Assembly (NCBI GenBank): GCA_937901285.1
Contig: CALCHI010000533.1
Span: 1 to 35,847 of the forward strand
Source of the DNA: UBA8437 sp003445035
Lineage (GTDB): Bacteria > Planctomycetota > Planctomycetia > Planctomycetales > Planctomycetaceae
Length of the DNA: 35,847 nucleotides
Direction of reading: 5' to 3'
Below are positions 24,556 through 32,681 of the stretch, one piece after another; the stretch's first letter is position 1; every line of letters begins with the position of its first letter. The notes under the pieces were generated by a model, which worked only from the letters and a program-made list of their open reading frames with translations, ran no database searches and was not told where the DNA came from. The position numbers and the translations under genes were made by a program.

Positions 24556-25365
24556 TCAACCTTCGGATGGTGGATCGATCGCGGTCGGTTCGTCATTCGC
24601 GAGGGGATCGTTGACACCGGATTCGTCGGCCGGTGGGGCGATGGGCGGGAGAATCCAGATTTCGCCGTATTCGGTTTCCTGTGCGGCGCGGAAGCCGTGA
24701 TGCCGGAGCAACTCGAGGATGGCCAGAAACATCCCGATGATCTTGCTGCGCAGCGTCTCGTTGCCGAACAGAGACGTGAAGGCCACCTTCTTTTCCGAGC
24801 GGACACGTTGACTAATGCGATCGATGTAGACCGGGATTGGCGTGTCGTCGTAACGAATGTGAGATTGTTGTTTTGCGTCCTGGAGTTTCAGCACGCGACT
24901 GAGGGCACTAACCAGGTCCCAGAGTTCGACGTGCTTGATCTTGTCCTGTGACGCGTCACGCCTGGCTGGAGGGCGGTCGTTGGACAGGCGGGGGAATCGT
25001 TCCTGCCACTCCGCGGCCTGGTCCTCCAGCAGTCGGGCGGCCTCCTTGAACTTGCGGTATTCAATGATCTGTGGAATCAGATCGATCCCGGTTTCGTCAT
25101 CGAGATCCGGCTCGGAGTCATCGGGTTGTTGCGGGAGGACCAGGCGGCTCTTGTATTCAGCCAGGGCACCGGCCATCACGATGAAGTCTCCAACGATGTC
25201 GAGATCGATGGCCTTGAGGATGTCGAGATACTCCAGGAACTGTTCGACCACCTGGGAGACCAGCAGGTTACGGACGTCAAGTTCGTTGCGGCGAACCAGG
25301 TAGAGCAAAAGGTCAAGCGGTCCGGAAAACAGGTCCAGCTCGACGCGGTAGGTGATCCTCGGCAT
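24556..25365 (-). CDS. scpA: Segregation and condensation protein A
   Basis: Kleisin subunit that links SMC heads during chromosome condensation. The 269-residue protein opens YRVELDLFSGPLDLLLYLVRRNELDV, the ScpA hallmark, followed by LEYLDILKAIDLDIVGDFIVMAG. It ends in a winged-helix part (KVAFTSLFG, IGMFLAILELLRHHGF) and an acidic Pro-rich tail. The frame is open more than 1 kb upstream but antisense to the Ldh-type gene; the ATG at 25365 gives the canonical N-terminus. Its usual partner scpB is not in the window. uvrB follows after 30 bp. It diverges from the Ldh-type gene across 150 bp in which I could not pick a promoter. Confidence 0.95.
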   Translation of the reverse strand: MPRITYRVELDLFSGPLDLLLYLVRRNELDVRNLLVSQVVEQFLEYLDILKAIDLDIVGDFIVMAGALAEYKSRLVLPQQPDDSEPDLDDETGIDLIPQIIEYRKFKEAARLLEDQAAEWQERFPRLSNDRPPARRDASQDKIKHVELWDLVSALSRVLKLQDAKQQSHIRYDDTPIPVYIDRISQRVRSEKKVAFTSLFGNETLRSKIIGMFLAILELLRHHGFRAAQETEYGEIWILPPIAPPADESGVNDPLANDEPTAIDPPSEG

Positions 25366-25515
25366 CGTGGCGGGACTGTAACCCCAGCCGTGTCCATGAT
25401 CAACCGGTGAATCGACGGTCCCGGTCGCAGGTGTTATCCTGTCGCCTCCATCGACCGCCGCCGGGTGTCCGGAAAACGCGGTTGTCCGAAGGTCACCGAC
25501 GAGGGCTATGAGAAG

Positions 25516-26562
25516 ATGCCGACGTTTCGTGCAGAGCAATTGGGAACGGTTGCCAAACGTGTGTTGCAGGGAGCCGGGGTTAGCGACCAGGAGGCGAGCG
25601 TTGTGGCTCGTGAACTCCAGGGTGCCAATCTTGTCGGCCACGACAGTCATGGCGTGATGCGATTGATGCAGTACGTGGATTACATCGAAAAAGAGGTGAT
25701 CCGTCCGGGACAACAGATGGAGATTCTCAAGGAGGGGGATGCGTTTCTGTTGATTGACGGGCATTTCAATTTCGGCCAGGTGGTCGCCTCCCAGGCGTTG
25801 AAAATGGGAATGGAGAAAGCCCGGCAGGCTGGAACGGCGACGATTTTCATCAGGAACTGCAACCATGTGGGGCGACTGGGGTCCTACACACAGCAGGCGG
25901 CTTTCGAGAAGTTCGCCGCGATGATGGTCGTCAACGGCCCGGCCAGCGGAGGCGTGGCTCCTTATGGAGCCATTCAAGGGCGGATGGGGACCAACCCGAT
26001 CACAATTGCCGCTCCATGGGGCGACGATGCGATGGTTCTCGATATGACCTCCAGCGCAACCGCCGAGGGCAAGGTCCGTGTGGCGTTCCAGAAAGGAGTG
26101 CCGGTCCCCGAGGGGCAACTGATCGATGCCCAGGGGCAACCGACGACCGATCCGTCGACATATTATGCCGATCCAGGAGGAGCGATTCTCCCACTGGGAG
26201 GCAACCTCGGATTCAAAGGGTACGGGCTCAGCGTGATGATCGATGTCTTCGGAGGAATGCTCTCGGGCTTCGGAGTTTGCCGCACCGATCTTCCGCCGGG
26301 AACCAACGGCGTTTGGATGTACCTGGTCGACATCTCTGCGTTCACCGATCTGGATGCCTACCAGGGGCTTGTTGCGAAGTACATCGCTCATATCAAAGCG
26401 GCAAAAAAACAACCGGGAGTCGACGAGATTTTGATGCCCGGAGAAATTGAGCTGCGGCGTCGGGACCAACGGATGGCCGACGGGGTCGATGTGCCCGAAG
26501 AAACCTGGCGTCAGATCTGCGAACTGGCCGACCGGCTTGAAGTGTCGCTAGAGGGGGTGTGA
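25516..26562 (+). CDS. Malate/L-lactate dehydrogenase family oxidoreductase (Ldh_2 type)
   Basis: NAD(P)-dependent 2-hydroxyacid or ureidoglycolate/sulfolactate-type dehydrogenase, of the family distinct from classical LDH/MDH. The 348-residue protein has the N-terminal helical start, the catalytic-His motif GHDSHGVMRL (His45), FNFGQVVASQAL, RNCNHVGRLGSYTQQA, and the substrate/cofactor segments GTNPITIAAPW and LDMTSSATAEGKVR. The family region GGNLGFKGYGLSVMIDVFGGMLSG follows. The ATG at 25516 matches the family start; an upstream in-frame GTG at 25465 would add 17 unrelated residues. The exact substrate cannot be decided from sequence. It is followed after 103 bp by a small membrane protein gene. 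Confidence 0.92.
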   Translation: MPTFRAEQLGTVAKRVLQGAGVSDQEASVVARELQGANLVGHDSHGVMRLMQYVDYIEKEVIRPGQQMEILKEGDAFLLIDGHFNFGQVVASQALKMGMEKARQAGTATIFIRNCNHVGRLGSYTQQAAFEKFAAMMVVNGPASGGVAPYGAIQGRMGTNPITIAAPWGDDAMVLDMTSSATAEGKVRVAFQKGVPVPEGQLIDAQGQPTTDPSTYYADPGGAILPLGGNLGFKGYGLSVMIDVFGGMLSGFGVCRTDLPPGTNGVWMYLVDISAFTDLDAYQGLVAKYIAHIKAAKKQPGVDEILMPGEIELRRRDQRMADGVDVPEETWRQICELADRLEVSLEGV

Positions 26563-26665
26563 GTTTTCAGGTGGCTGGCGGGGACGCCGGGGATGTGTTA
26601 CCTGAGGGGAATCTCGGACGATTTGAAGAGTTGTCCCGAAGCTGGACGGACAGGAAGCAGGCGAC

Positions 26666-27121
26666 ATGGTGGGAATGATTGAGGCCGGCGTGGTCGAGTT
26701 GGGGCCTCTGGAAAACCTCATCAATGCGGTAGGTCAGATTCTTCTGGGGTTGAAGCAGATCCTGACGGTTGTCGCTGCGGGGATTTTCTCCGCACCGGTA
26801 CTGCCCGTGCTGGTGTGGTCCCTGTTCTGGCTGTTCGCCGTCGATTGGACGCGTCTGCGGCAGATCATTCTCAAGGGAGGCTGGCTGGGCGTGGTTCTGG
26901 TCGGCGTGGTGATGGTGATCATCTGGCAACAGATCGTGCCCGAACCTGATGTTGTTCTCGGTCTGGAGGTCAACGGTTACATCGAGAAGATGGTCTACGT
27001 GACAGCGTTGTTGACCGTGATGTTTGTCTGTGGCGCGGTTCAGTTGACCGGCTGTTGCGCACGGTGCTGCCCAGTTCCGGTCACAGAACTGGACCCCGCC
27101 GACGAACACGGGCACGAGTAG
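26666..27121 (+). CDS. Small three-span membrane protein, function unknown
   Basis: The 151-residue product has no family I recognise. Hydrophobic helices lie at about residues 33-60 (rich in Val, Leu, Trp), 73-90 and 108-126. The C-terminal tail begins with a cysteine cluster CCARCC and ends in an acidic, histidine-containing DPADEHGHE. The AGGAAG run about 10 bases before the ATG at 26666 supports the start. It follows the Ldh-type gene by 103 bp, a gap that shows only weak dyads, and converges on tsaE. The Cys/His tail could bind metal, but that is speculation. Confidence 0.72.
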   Translation: MVGMIEAGVVELGPLENLINAVGQILLGLKQILTVVAAGIFSAPVLPVLVWSLFWLFAVDWTRLRQIILKGGWLGVVLVGVVMVIIWQQIVPEPDVVLGLEVNGYIEKMVYVTALLTVMFVCGAVQLTGCCARCCPVPVTELDPADEHGHE

Positions 27122-27155
27122 GCTCGCCGGGAACCGAATGCCAGGCGGCGGGTTC

Positions 27156-27623
27156 TCACGTGTCGTGAAGGTGTTCCAGGAGTCGGCGAGACATTGGCCC
27201 GGCGGCGGTGAATGCGAACCGCCTTGACGTCTCGCCGGTCGAGGTGATCGAGACGTCCACCCGGTCGTCGGGCAGGCAGTTGCTGATACGGTCAGCCCAT
27301 TCGATCAAAACCACCCCGGGTCCGGTGAGCCATTCCTCGGGACCGAGGTCCAAAAACTCGGTTTCAGACGTCAGCCGGTAGGCATCGGCGTGATGAACCG
27401 GGAGACGTGCGGAATACTGCTGTAGCAGCACAAAGGTGGGACTGCTGACATCCGTCGGCGACCCGTCAAGCCCTTCGACGACGGCTCGCACGAACCGTGT
27501 CTTGCCGGACCCCATTTCTCCATAAAGTGCCACGACGGTACCGGGTGAGGCCGATCGGCCGAGGGCCAACCCGAGTCGTTGGGTGTCGTCTTCTGACAGG
27601 GAGTGGAACTGCAGGGAGTTCAC
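27156..27623 (-). CDS. tsaE: tRNA threonylcarbamoyladenosine biosynthesis ATPase
   Basis: ATPase partner of TsaB/TsaD in making the t6A37 modification of ANN-decoding tRNAs. The protein (155 residues from the chosen start) has the P-loop LYGEMGSGKTRFVRAV, the switch DVSSPTFVLLQQY, HHADAYRL and the late VVLIEWADRI motif, all TsaE hallmarks. The start is uncertain: a GTG at 27623 gives the usual length (VNSLQFHSLSEDDTQ), while a GTG at 27671 would add 16 residues. Neither has a convincing Shine-Dalgarno. It diverges from the ABC exporter across about 150 bp and converges on the small membrane protein gene. TsaB and TsaD are not in the window. Confidence 0.93.
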   Translation of the reverse strand: MNSLQFHSLSEDDTQRLGLALGRSASPGTVVALYGEMGSGKTRFVRAVVEGLDGSPTDVSSPTFVLLQQYSARLPVHHADAYRLTSETEFLDLGPEEWLTGPGVVLIEWADRISNCLPDDRVDVSITSTGETSRRFAFTAAGPMSRRLLEHLHDT

Positions 27624-27761
27624 GCGAGATTCGTTTCGGTCGCGGTGCAAAAGTGGAGGCGGGGAAGCCACAGAATGGAGGGGCGGCTGCGGGATTGCAA
27701 CGCGTCAAAGAGGGTGGGGCTTCGTTGATGGAGAACGGACAATCTGGCAAACTCGAAGCGG

Positions 27762-27767
27762 AAGGAG
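27762..27767 (+). promoter_or_regulatory. Ribosome binding site deciding a GTG start for the ABC exporter
   Basis: AAGGAG at 27762-27767 lies 10 bases before the GTG at 27778. The frame is open almost 200 bases upstream, antisense to tsaE, but that stretch has no similarity to transporters. Confidence 0.6.
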
Positions 27768-27777
27768 TCTCGTCAAC

Positions 27778-29532
27778 GTGCAGTTCGTCTCTCGGATCTG
27801 GAAAACGCTGGCCGGCGACCGCCGATTGATGTTCTGTTCGGTCGCTTGCGGTCTTGTGTTCACCGCCCTGGGCATCATTCCTCCGCTGTTGATCAGGGAG
27901 ATGCTGTTGTGGCTGCGCGACCCTTCGGCGGCAGGGAGTTTCTGGCTTTTGGGAGGGGCTGTCGGTGTTGTGTACCTGTTTCGGGGAATAACCCGTTACC
28001 TCTACGGCTTGAGCTCTCATATCGCTGCTTACCGGGCTTTACACAGCCTGTCACTGTCGGTTTATCGGCACTTGCAGAAGATGTCCCCTGCTTACCTGAA
28101 CCGCCGACATTCGGGGAATCTGGTCGCACGGACAATGGGCGATGTGGCCTCGATCGAGGACTACATTGCCCACGGAATCCCAGAATCGCTGTTGGCGATT
28201 GTGATCCCGGTGACGATGAGCGCGGTGCTGTTGATGATCAACTGGCAACTGGCACTGGTGGCCCTGGCCCCGTTGCCGGTGATCGCGACACTGGTGTATG
28301 TGATAGCCCGGCGGACCCGGAACATGTGGCGCGGGGTTCGCAGCCGGTTCGCCGAGGTCAGCGGGCGGATTCAGGACCACCTGGGTGGACTGGCGGTGAT
28401 CCAGTCATTCCGCGCCGAGGCGGCGATGGCCAGGCGAGTGGAGGCCGATAGCCTGGAGTACCGGGACCGGATCATCCACGCGAACCGTTGGTCGCTTGTC
28501 CCGTCAGGAGTGATCGAGACGGCCAGCGGTGCGGGGTTGGTTTTGATCATCTGGGCCGGTGGTTGGATTACGACCGACCCAGGGGCCACGACTGGGCTCC
28601 ACGTGGATTTCGCGGATCTGGTGGTGTTCCTGATGTATCTCGGGCAGATCGTGCTTCCATTCCTGCGACTGGCCAACCTGACAGACAATCTGCAGAAGGC
28701 ATCGGCCAGTGCCGAGCGCGTGTTCGAATTGCTCGACACGCCGGCCGAGATCGTCGACCGTCCGGGTGCGTCTGTGCCGGAATGTCGGGAGTGGACGATT
28801 TCTTTTGAGAACGTGAAATTCCAATACACGGACGATTTGCCAGTTCTTGAGGAGTTGTCTTTTCGGGTCGAAGAGGGTGAGACGGTGGCGCTTGTGGGCG
28901 CCACCGGTGCGGGAAAGACGACAGCCTGTCATCTGCTGGCGAGATTTTACGAACCCGCCGCCGGTGTTGTTCGACTGGGTGGGTTTGACGTGAGCGAGGT
29001 TCCGTTGTCATGGCTCCGTGATCAGGTCGCATTGGTCTCCCAGGACGTGTTCCTCCTGGCAGGGACAATTCGAGAGAATCTCCTGCTCGGTCGAGAAGGA
29101 GTGAGCGACGCGGTGTTGAAGGAGGCGGTGCGGACCTCGGGGGCTGATGAATTCCTCGAATCACTGCCTGACGGGCTGGAAACCTTAGTCGGTGAACGGG
29201 GGATTCGACTCTCCGGCGGCCAGAAACAACGAATCGCGCTGGCCCGTGCCCTGGTGAAGGACGCGCCGGTTCTGGTTCTGGACGAGGCCACCAGTGCTGT
29301 GGACGGAGCGACCGAATCGCGGATCAAGGAGGCGGTTCGGCGGGCGACCGCCGGCCGGACGGTCTTGGTCGTCGCACATCGGTTGTCGACAATCACAGCC
29401 GCCGATCGCATTGTCGTGATCGACCAGGGACGGGTTGTCGAATCGGGGTCGTACGAGACGTTGGCGGCAGCTGACGGCCGATTCGCTCGTCTGTGCCGAG
29501 TTTCTGAAGACGTGGTGTGGTATGGGGAGTGA
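27778..29532 (+). CDS. ABC exporter half-transporter (MsbA-like, membrane plus ATPase domains)
   Basis: Type IV ABC exporter half-molecule that works as a dimer; the substrate could be a lipid, peptide or drug. The 584-residue protein has a six-helix membrane domain (about residues 15-310) and an ATPase domain with Walker A VGATGAGKTT (about residue 373), the Q-loop VSQDVFLL, signature RLSGGQKQR, Walker B VLVLDEATSAVD and switch His VVAHRLSTI. The GTG start follows AAGGAG. Its TGA is one base before the M81 peptidase start, so the three genes ABC, M81 and MFS form a tight operon. No periplasmic partner gene is nearby. Confidence 0.95.
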   Translation: MQFVSRIWKTLAGDRRLMFCSVACGLVFTALGIIPPLLIREMLLWLRDPSAAGSFWLLGGAVGVVYLFRGITRYLYGLSSHIAAYRALHSLSLSVYRHLQKMSPAYLNRRHSGNLVARTMGDVASIEDYIAHGIPESLLAIVIPVTMSAVLLMINWQLALVALAPLPVIATLVYVIARRTRNMWRGVRSRFAEVSGRIQDHLGGLAVIQSFRAEAAMARRVEADSLEYRDRIIHANRWSLVPSGVIETASGAGLVLIIWAGGWITTDPGATTGLHVDFADLVVFLMYLGQIVLPFLRLANLTDNLQKASASAERVFELLDTPAEIVDRPGASVPECREWTISFENVKFQYTDDLPVLEELSFRVEEGETVALVGATGAGKTTACHLLARFYEPAAGVVRLGGFDVSEVPLSWLRDQVALVSQDVFLLAGTIRENLLLGREGVSDAVLKEAVRTSGADEFLESLPDGLETLVGERGIRLSGGQKQRIALARALVKDAPVLVLDEATSAVDGATESRIKEAVRRATAGRTVLVVAHRLSTITAADRIVVIDQGRVVESGSYETLAAADGRFARLCRVSEDVVWYGE

Positions 29533-29533
29533 A

Positions 29534-31048
29534 ATGAGAATTGTCAGCGGCGGAATTCAGCACGAAACGAATACATTCGCCACAGTTCCGACGACGTTGA
29601 GCGATTTTCAACGGGACAGTGATTGTGGCGAGGACCTTCGAGGCGGGGACTTGCTCCGCGAGATGTACCTGGGCACGGGTACAGTCCACGGTGGCTATCT
29701 GGACGAGGCTGCTGCGAGAGGGATTGAGATTGAACCGGTGATCAATGTTCGAGCCCAGCCGGCCGGTCGTGTAGAGCAACCCGCCTTTGAGCACATGGTC
29801 GGGTTGTTATTGGAACGCATCAGTGCCGCGGGGCCGTACGATGGCGTTGTGCTTGACCTGCACGGGGCGATGGTCACCGACAACGAAGAGGATGCGGAGG
29901 GGGCGATCATCGATCGTGTGCGACAGCTCGTGGGGCCGGAAATGCCACTTGTTGTGACACTTGATCTGCACGCCAATATCACTCGGGAAATGGCCGGGAA
30001 GGCCGACTGCCTGATTGGCTACGACACGTATCCGCATGTGGACATGAACGAGCGTGGTCGGGAGGCAATCTCCATACTCGAGCAGATCATTTCCGGACAG
30101 GTGAGTCCGTGCCAGGCGTTTCGCCAGTTGCCATTGATGACGATGCCCCCAATGCAGTGCACCCTGAGACAACCGATGCAGGGCCTGATCGAAGAGTTAC
30201 ATGTTCTGGAGGAAGACCCGGCGGTGGTGACGGCAACGATCGCGATGGGATTTCCGTTCGCGGATATCTCGGACGCAGGCGTGACCGTGCTGGTGACGAC
30301 CAATGGAGACGCCGAGTTGGCCGAATCACGGGCCGACGAATTGGCAGAACGGGTGTGGGGGTTGCGTGACGATCTCCAGCCGGAACTGACGACGATCGAG
30401 GAGGCCATGCGTTTTGCGGATGAGGAGGCCGACGGGCTGGTGATTGTTGCCGACGGTTCGGACAACCCGGGTGGGGGAGCTCCCTGTGATGGAACCATCG
30501 CGTTGGCAGCGATGATCTCGGCGGATTTTCAGTCTGGGGTGGTCGGTGTGCTGTACGACCCCGAAACGGCTGCGCGGGCTCACGAAGTGGGGCTGGGGGG
30601 CGAGGCGGAGTTTGAGATCGGAGGCAAGACCGATTCGTTCCACGGCAGTCCGGTGGTGACAAATGCTCGCGTGACCCGATTGGGCGATGGCCGATTCACT
30701 TTTGGTGGGCCGATGAGGCGTGGGTGTCCCGGAGACCTGGGTGCGATGGCGGTGTTGTCAATCGGCGGGGTCGAGGTGGTGATCGGCAGTCGAAGGATGC
30801 AGCTGCTGGATACCGAAATGTTGCGGATTGTCGGAGTGGAGCCATCCGGGAAACGTCTGCTGGTGGTCAAGAGTGCCGTCCATTTTCGTGCCGACGTCGG
30901 TCCATGGGCGTCGACGATTTTCGATGCCGACACACCGGGGATTCACCGTCCCGACTTTTCGTGCTTCGATTACCAGCACGTGCGACGGCCGATTTATCCG
31001 CTTGATCCGGAAGTGGGGCAGGGCAACAGCGTCGGGCGGGCTGACTGA
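29534..31048 (+). CDS. M81 family metallopeptidase (MlrC-like)
   Basis: Zinc metallopeptidase family named after MlrC, the enzyme that degrades linearised microcystin peptides; most members have other, unknown substrates. The 504-residue protein begins MRIVSGGIQHETNTFA and has the metal-site regions VVLDLHGAMVTDNEEDAEG, VVTLDLHANIT and YDTYPHVDMNERG. A later DGSDNPGGGAPCDGT loop and a C-terminal domain with VLVVKSAVHFRA are also family features. GGGGAG lies just before the ATG. It starts one base after the exporter stop and ends directly against the MFS start (TGAATG). The context suggests handling of a peptide-like compound, an inference only. Confidence 0.93.
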   Translation: MRIVSGGIQHETNTFATVPTTLSDFQRDSDCGEDLRGGDLLREMYLGTGTVHGGYLDEAAARGIEIEPVINVRAQPAGRVEQPAFEHMVGLLLERISAAGPYDGVVLDLHGAMVTDNEEDAEGAIIDRVRQLVGPEMPLVVTLDLHANITREMAGKADCLIGYDTYPHVDMNERGREAISILEQIISGQVSPCQAFRQLPLMTMPPMQCTLRQPMQGLIEELHVLEEDPAVVTATIAMGFPFADISDAGVTVLVTTNGDAELAESRADELAERVWGLRDDLQPELTTIEEAMRFADEEADGLVIVADGSDNPGGGAPCDGTIALAAMISADFQSGVVGVLYDPETAARAHEVGLGGEAEFEIGGKTDSFHGSPVVTNARVTRLGDGRFTFGGPMRRGCPGDLGAMAVLSIGGVEVVIGSRRMQLLDTEMLRIVGVEPSGKRLLVVKSAVHFRADVGPWASTIFDADTPGIHRPDFSCFDYQHVRRPIYPLDPEVGQGNSVGRAD

Positions 31049-32308
31049 ATGCGTCGGTACGTGCCGCTGGTCTGCCTGGCGCTTTTGCATACGGTCGTTG
31101 ACACCAGTGCGTTGCTGGTTTCGCCGTTGTGGAACAGGTTGACGCTGGAATGCGGCCTGGTCGGGGCAAGCCTGCTGGCGGTCATGCTGGCGCACTCTCT
31201 TCCGACGTCATTGGCACAAGGGGTCTTCGGGTTCCTGCGGGAACGGCGCCGAATGGGATGGTTGTTGTTGGTGGGTCCCGCGGTGGCAGCAGTTTGTCTC
31301 ACGGCGATCGGGTTGGCCGCTGCTCCGGGACGCATCGCCGTGTTGTGTGGGCTGTTCATTGTTGGAGGGATTGCGGTCGGAGCATTTCATCCGGAAGCGG
31401 CTGTGCGAGCCGGAACGTTGCTTCCCGGAAATCGCACGCGTGGACTGGCCATCTTCATGCTGGGTGGATCACTGGGCTTGTCGCTGGGGCCGTTACTGAG
31501 CGGTTTTGTTGTGGAGCGATGGGGCCTTGAAGGGTTGGTTTACCTTCTGCCAGCCATGCTGGTGGTTATCCCGGTCCTGTGTTGGGGGGCAAGAACCAGG
31601 GGCGGAGCCGCTACGGATGTGCCACCAAGGCGACGAGTCAGCGTGAAAGAGATGTTTGATGGTCGTATCGGGTTTGCCGTCTCCCTGTTATTGATCTGTT
31701 CGTGTCGCCTGGTTCCCAACATGGGGATGAGTAAGGTGATCGCCTTCACATTGGCGGGTTCCGGACGCGGTTTTGACGAACAGGCAATCGGTGGCGTCCA
31801 ATCGCTGTTCCTGGTCTCGGCGAGCGTCGGGATGTCGTTGCTGGCACTGTTGTTTCCACGAGGCTGGGAGCGGCGATTCATGGTGGTGTGCCCCCTGTTG
31901 GGTGTTCCGTTGTTGGCCGTTTGGGGGTGGGAGGGATGCCCGACCTGGTTGCTGATCGCTGTTCTGATTCCCACGGGTTTGGTTCTGTGGGGCACCACGC
32001 CGACGATGGTCTCCTACGCACAGCAAGTCTTTCCCCGCGGTGCCGGATTGGCTTCAGCGATCACGATGGGACTGGCGTGGGGAATCGGGGGCCTTTTTGA
32101 AGCGCCGTTCACTACGTACTACCACGATCTCGGGCGACCACAATTGGCTGTTTGGGTCTTCCTCCCATTTGTGGCAGCTGCCGGTTTGGCGGCCATGTTT
32201 CTTCCGGACCCGGAAATTGGGGCTGAGACTTCCGCGGGGGCGGTGGCAGGTGACGTCAACCCGGAGGCAATCGGGGGAGGCGACGAAAAACCCAAAACAG
32301 GTTCTTGA
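31049..32308 (+). CDS. Major facilitator superfamily transporter, Fsr-like
   Basis: Twelve-helix secondary transporter, 419 residues. It resembles the fosmidomycin-resistance (Fsr) type, with a central FHPEAAVRAG segment after helix 4 and the loop RGLAIFMLGGSLGLSLGPLLSG. A basic cytoplasmic loop (PPRRRVSVKEM) separates the two six-helix halves. It ends with an acidic Gly-rich tail. Its ATG touches the stop of the M81 peptidase, so the two are translated from one message, and a hairpin terminator candidate lies 60 bp downstream. The substrate is unknown. An exporter role for a compound processed by the neighbouring peptidase is possible but unproven. Confidence 0.9.
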   Translation: MRRYVPLVCLALLHTVVDTSALLVSPLWNRLTLECGLVGASLLAVMLAHSLPTSLAQGVFGFLRERRRMGWLLLVGPAVAAVCLTAIGLAAAPGRIAVLCGLFIVGGIAVGAFHPEAAVRAGTLLPGNRTRGLAIFMLGGSLGLSLGPLLSGFVVERWGLEGLVYLLPAMLVVIPVLCWGARTRGGAATDVPPRRRVSVKEMFDGRIGFAVSLLLICSCRLVPNMGMSKVIAFTLAGSGRGFDEQAIGGVQSLFLVSASVGMSLLALLFPRGWERRFMVVCPLLGVPLLAVWGWEGCPTWLLIAVLIPTGLVLWGTTPTMVSYAQQVFPRGAGLASAITMGLAWGIGGLFEAPFTTYYHDLGRPQLAVWVFLPFVAAAGLAAMFLPDPEIGAETSAGAVAGDVNPEAIGGGDEKPKTGS

Positions 32309-32681
32309 CAATCCAAATGGGGACGGTAGCATCAGCCTCGTTACCAGTCACAAGGATGTGAGTGGATGGACGGCCCGAGAGGCCGCCCGTTTTCCGGGAC
32401 GCGAATGACGCGACTTTGGAGTAGGAGCAAAGGAATGCCAGCTTGGGGCCAACGGCCGCTGCCGTTGTCGAGCCGAATGTCGCACCGGGTGGTGGTGTGC
32501 GTGGCTGGCAGGGTCCGCTCGTCCGGCAGTAGTGGACGGTGCGCGGCGGCAAACAATAGAAGGCGAGTTCCCGGGCCCAGGACGGGTCGGGATTGTGTAG
32601 AGGCTGCCGGGCGTTGTTCGCCGGGTGGTGACGATTGGAAGTGCGCATGGACGTGCACAGAAACAGGAAGGAACCTGGACG
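32309..32681. other. 373-bp intergenic region between the MFS gene and the C26-like gene
   Basis: The left part holds a terminator-like hairpin (32368-32393). The rest is GC-rich, with short self-complementary bits such as CCCGGG, and must contain the promoter of the C26-like gene, but I find no clear hexamers. Open frames cross it without recognisable product. AGGAAGGA before 32682 is the ribosome site of the next gene. I see no tRNA or known riboswitch. Confidence 0.5.
32368..32393 (+). terminator. Intrinsic terminator candidate after the ABC-M81-MFS operon
   Basis: GGACGGCC and GGCCGCCC form an 8-bp stem with one A/C mismatch around a CGAGA loop (32368-32388). GTTTT follows directly. It lies 60 bp after the MFS stop. 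Confidence 0.5.

Noticed and set aside
25366..26469. Upstream extension of the scpA frame
   Set aside because: It is antisense to the Ldh-type gene; ScpA begins at the ATG at 25365.
26571..26622. Possible terminator hairpin after the Ldh-type gene
   Set aside because: Only short, interrupted stems (CAGGT/ACCTG and GGCG/CGCC) and no T-run follow.
27583..27777. N-terminal extension of the ABC exporter
   Set aside because: It is partly antisense to tsaE, Arg/Gly-rich and unlike transporters; the GTG at 27778 has a ribosome site.
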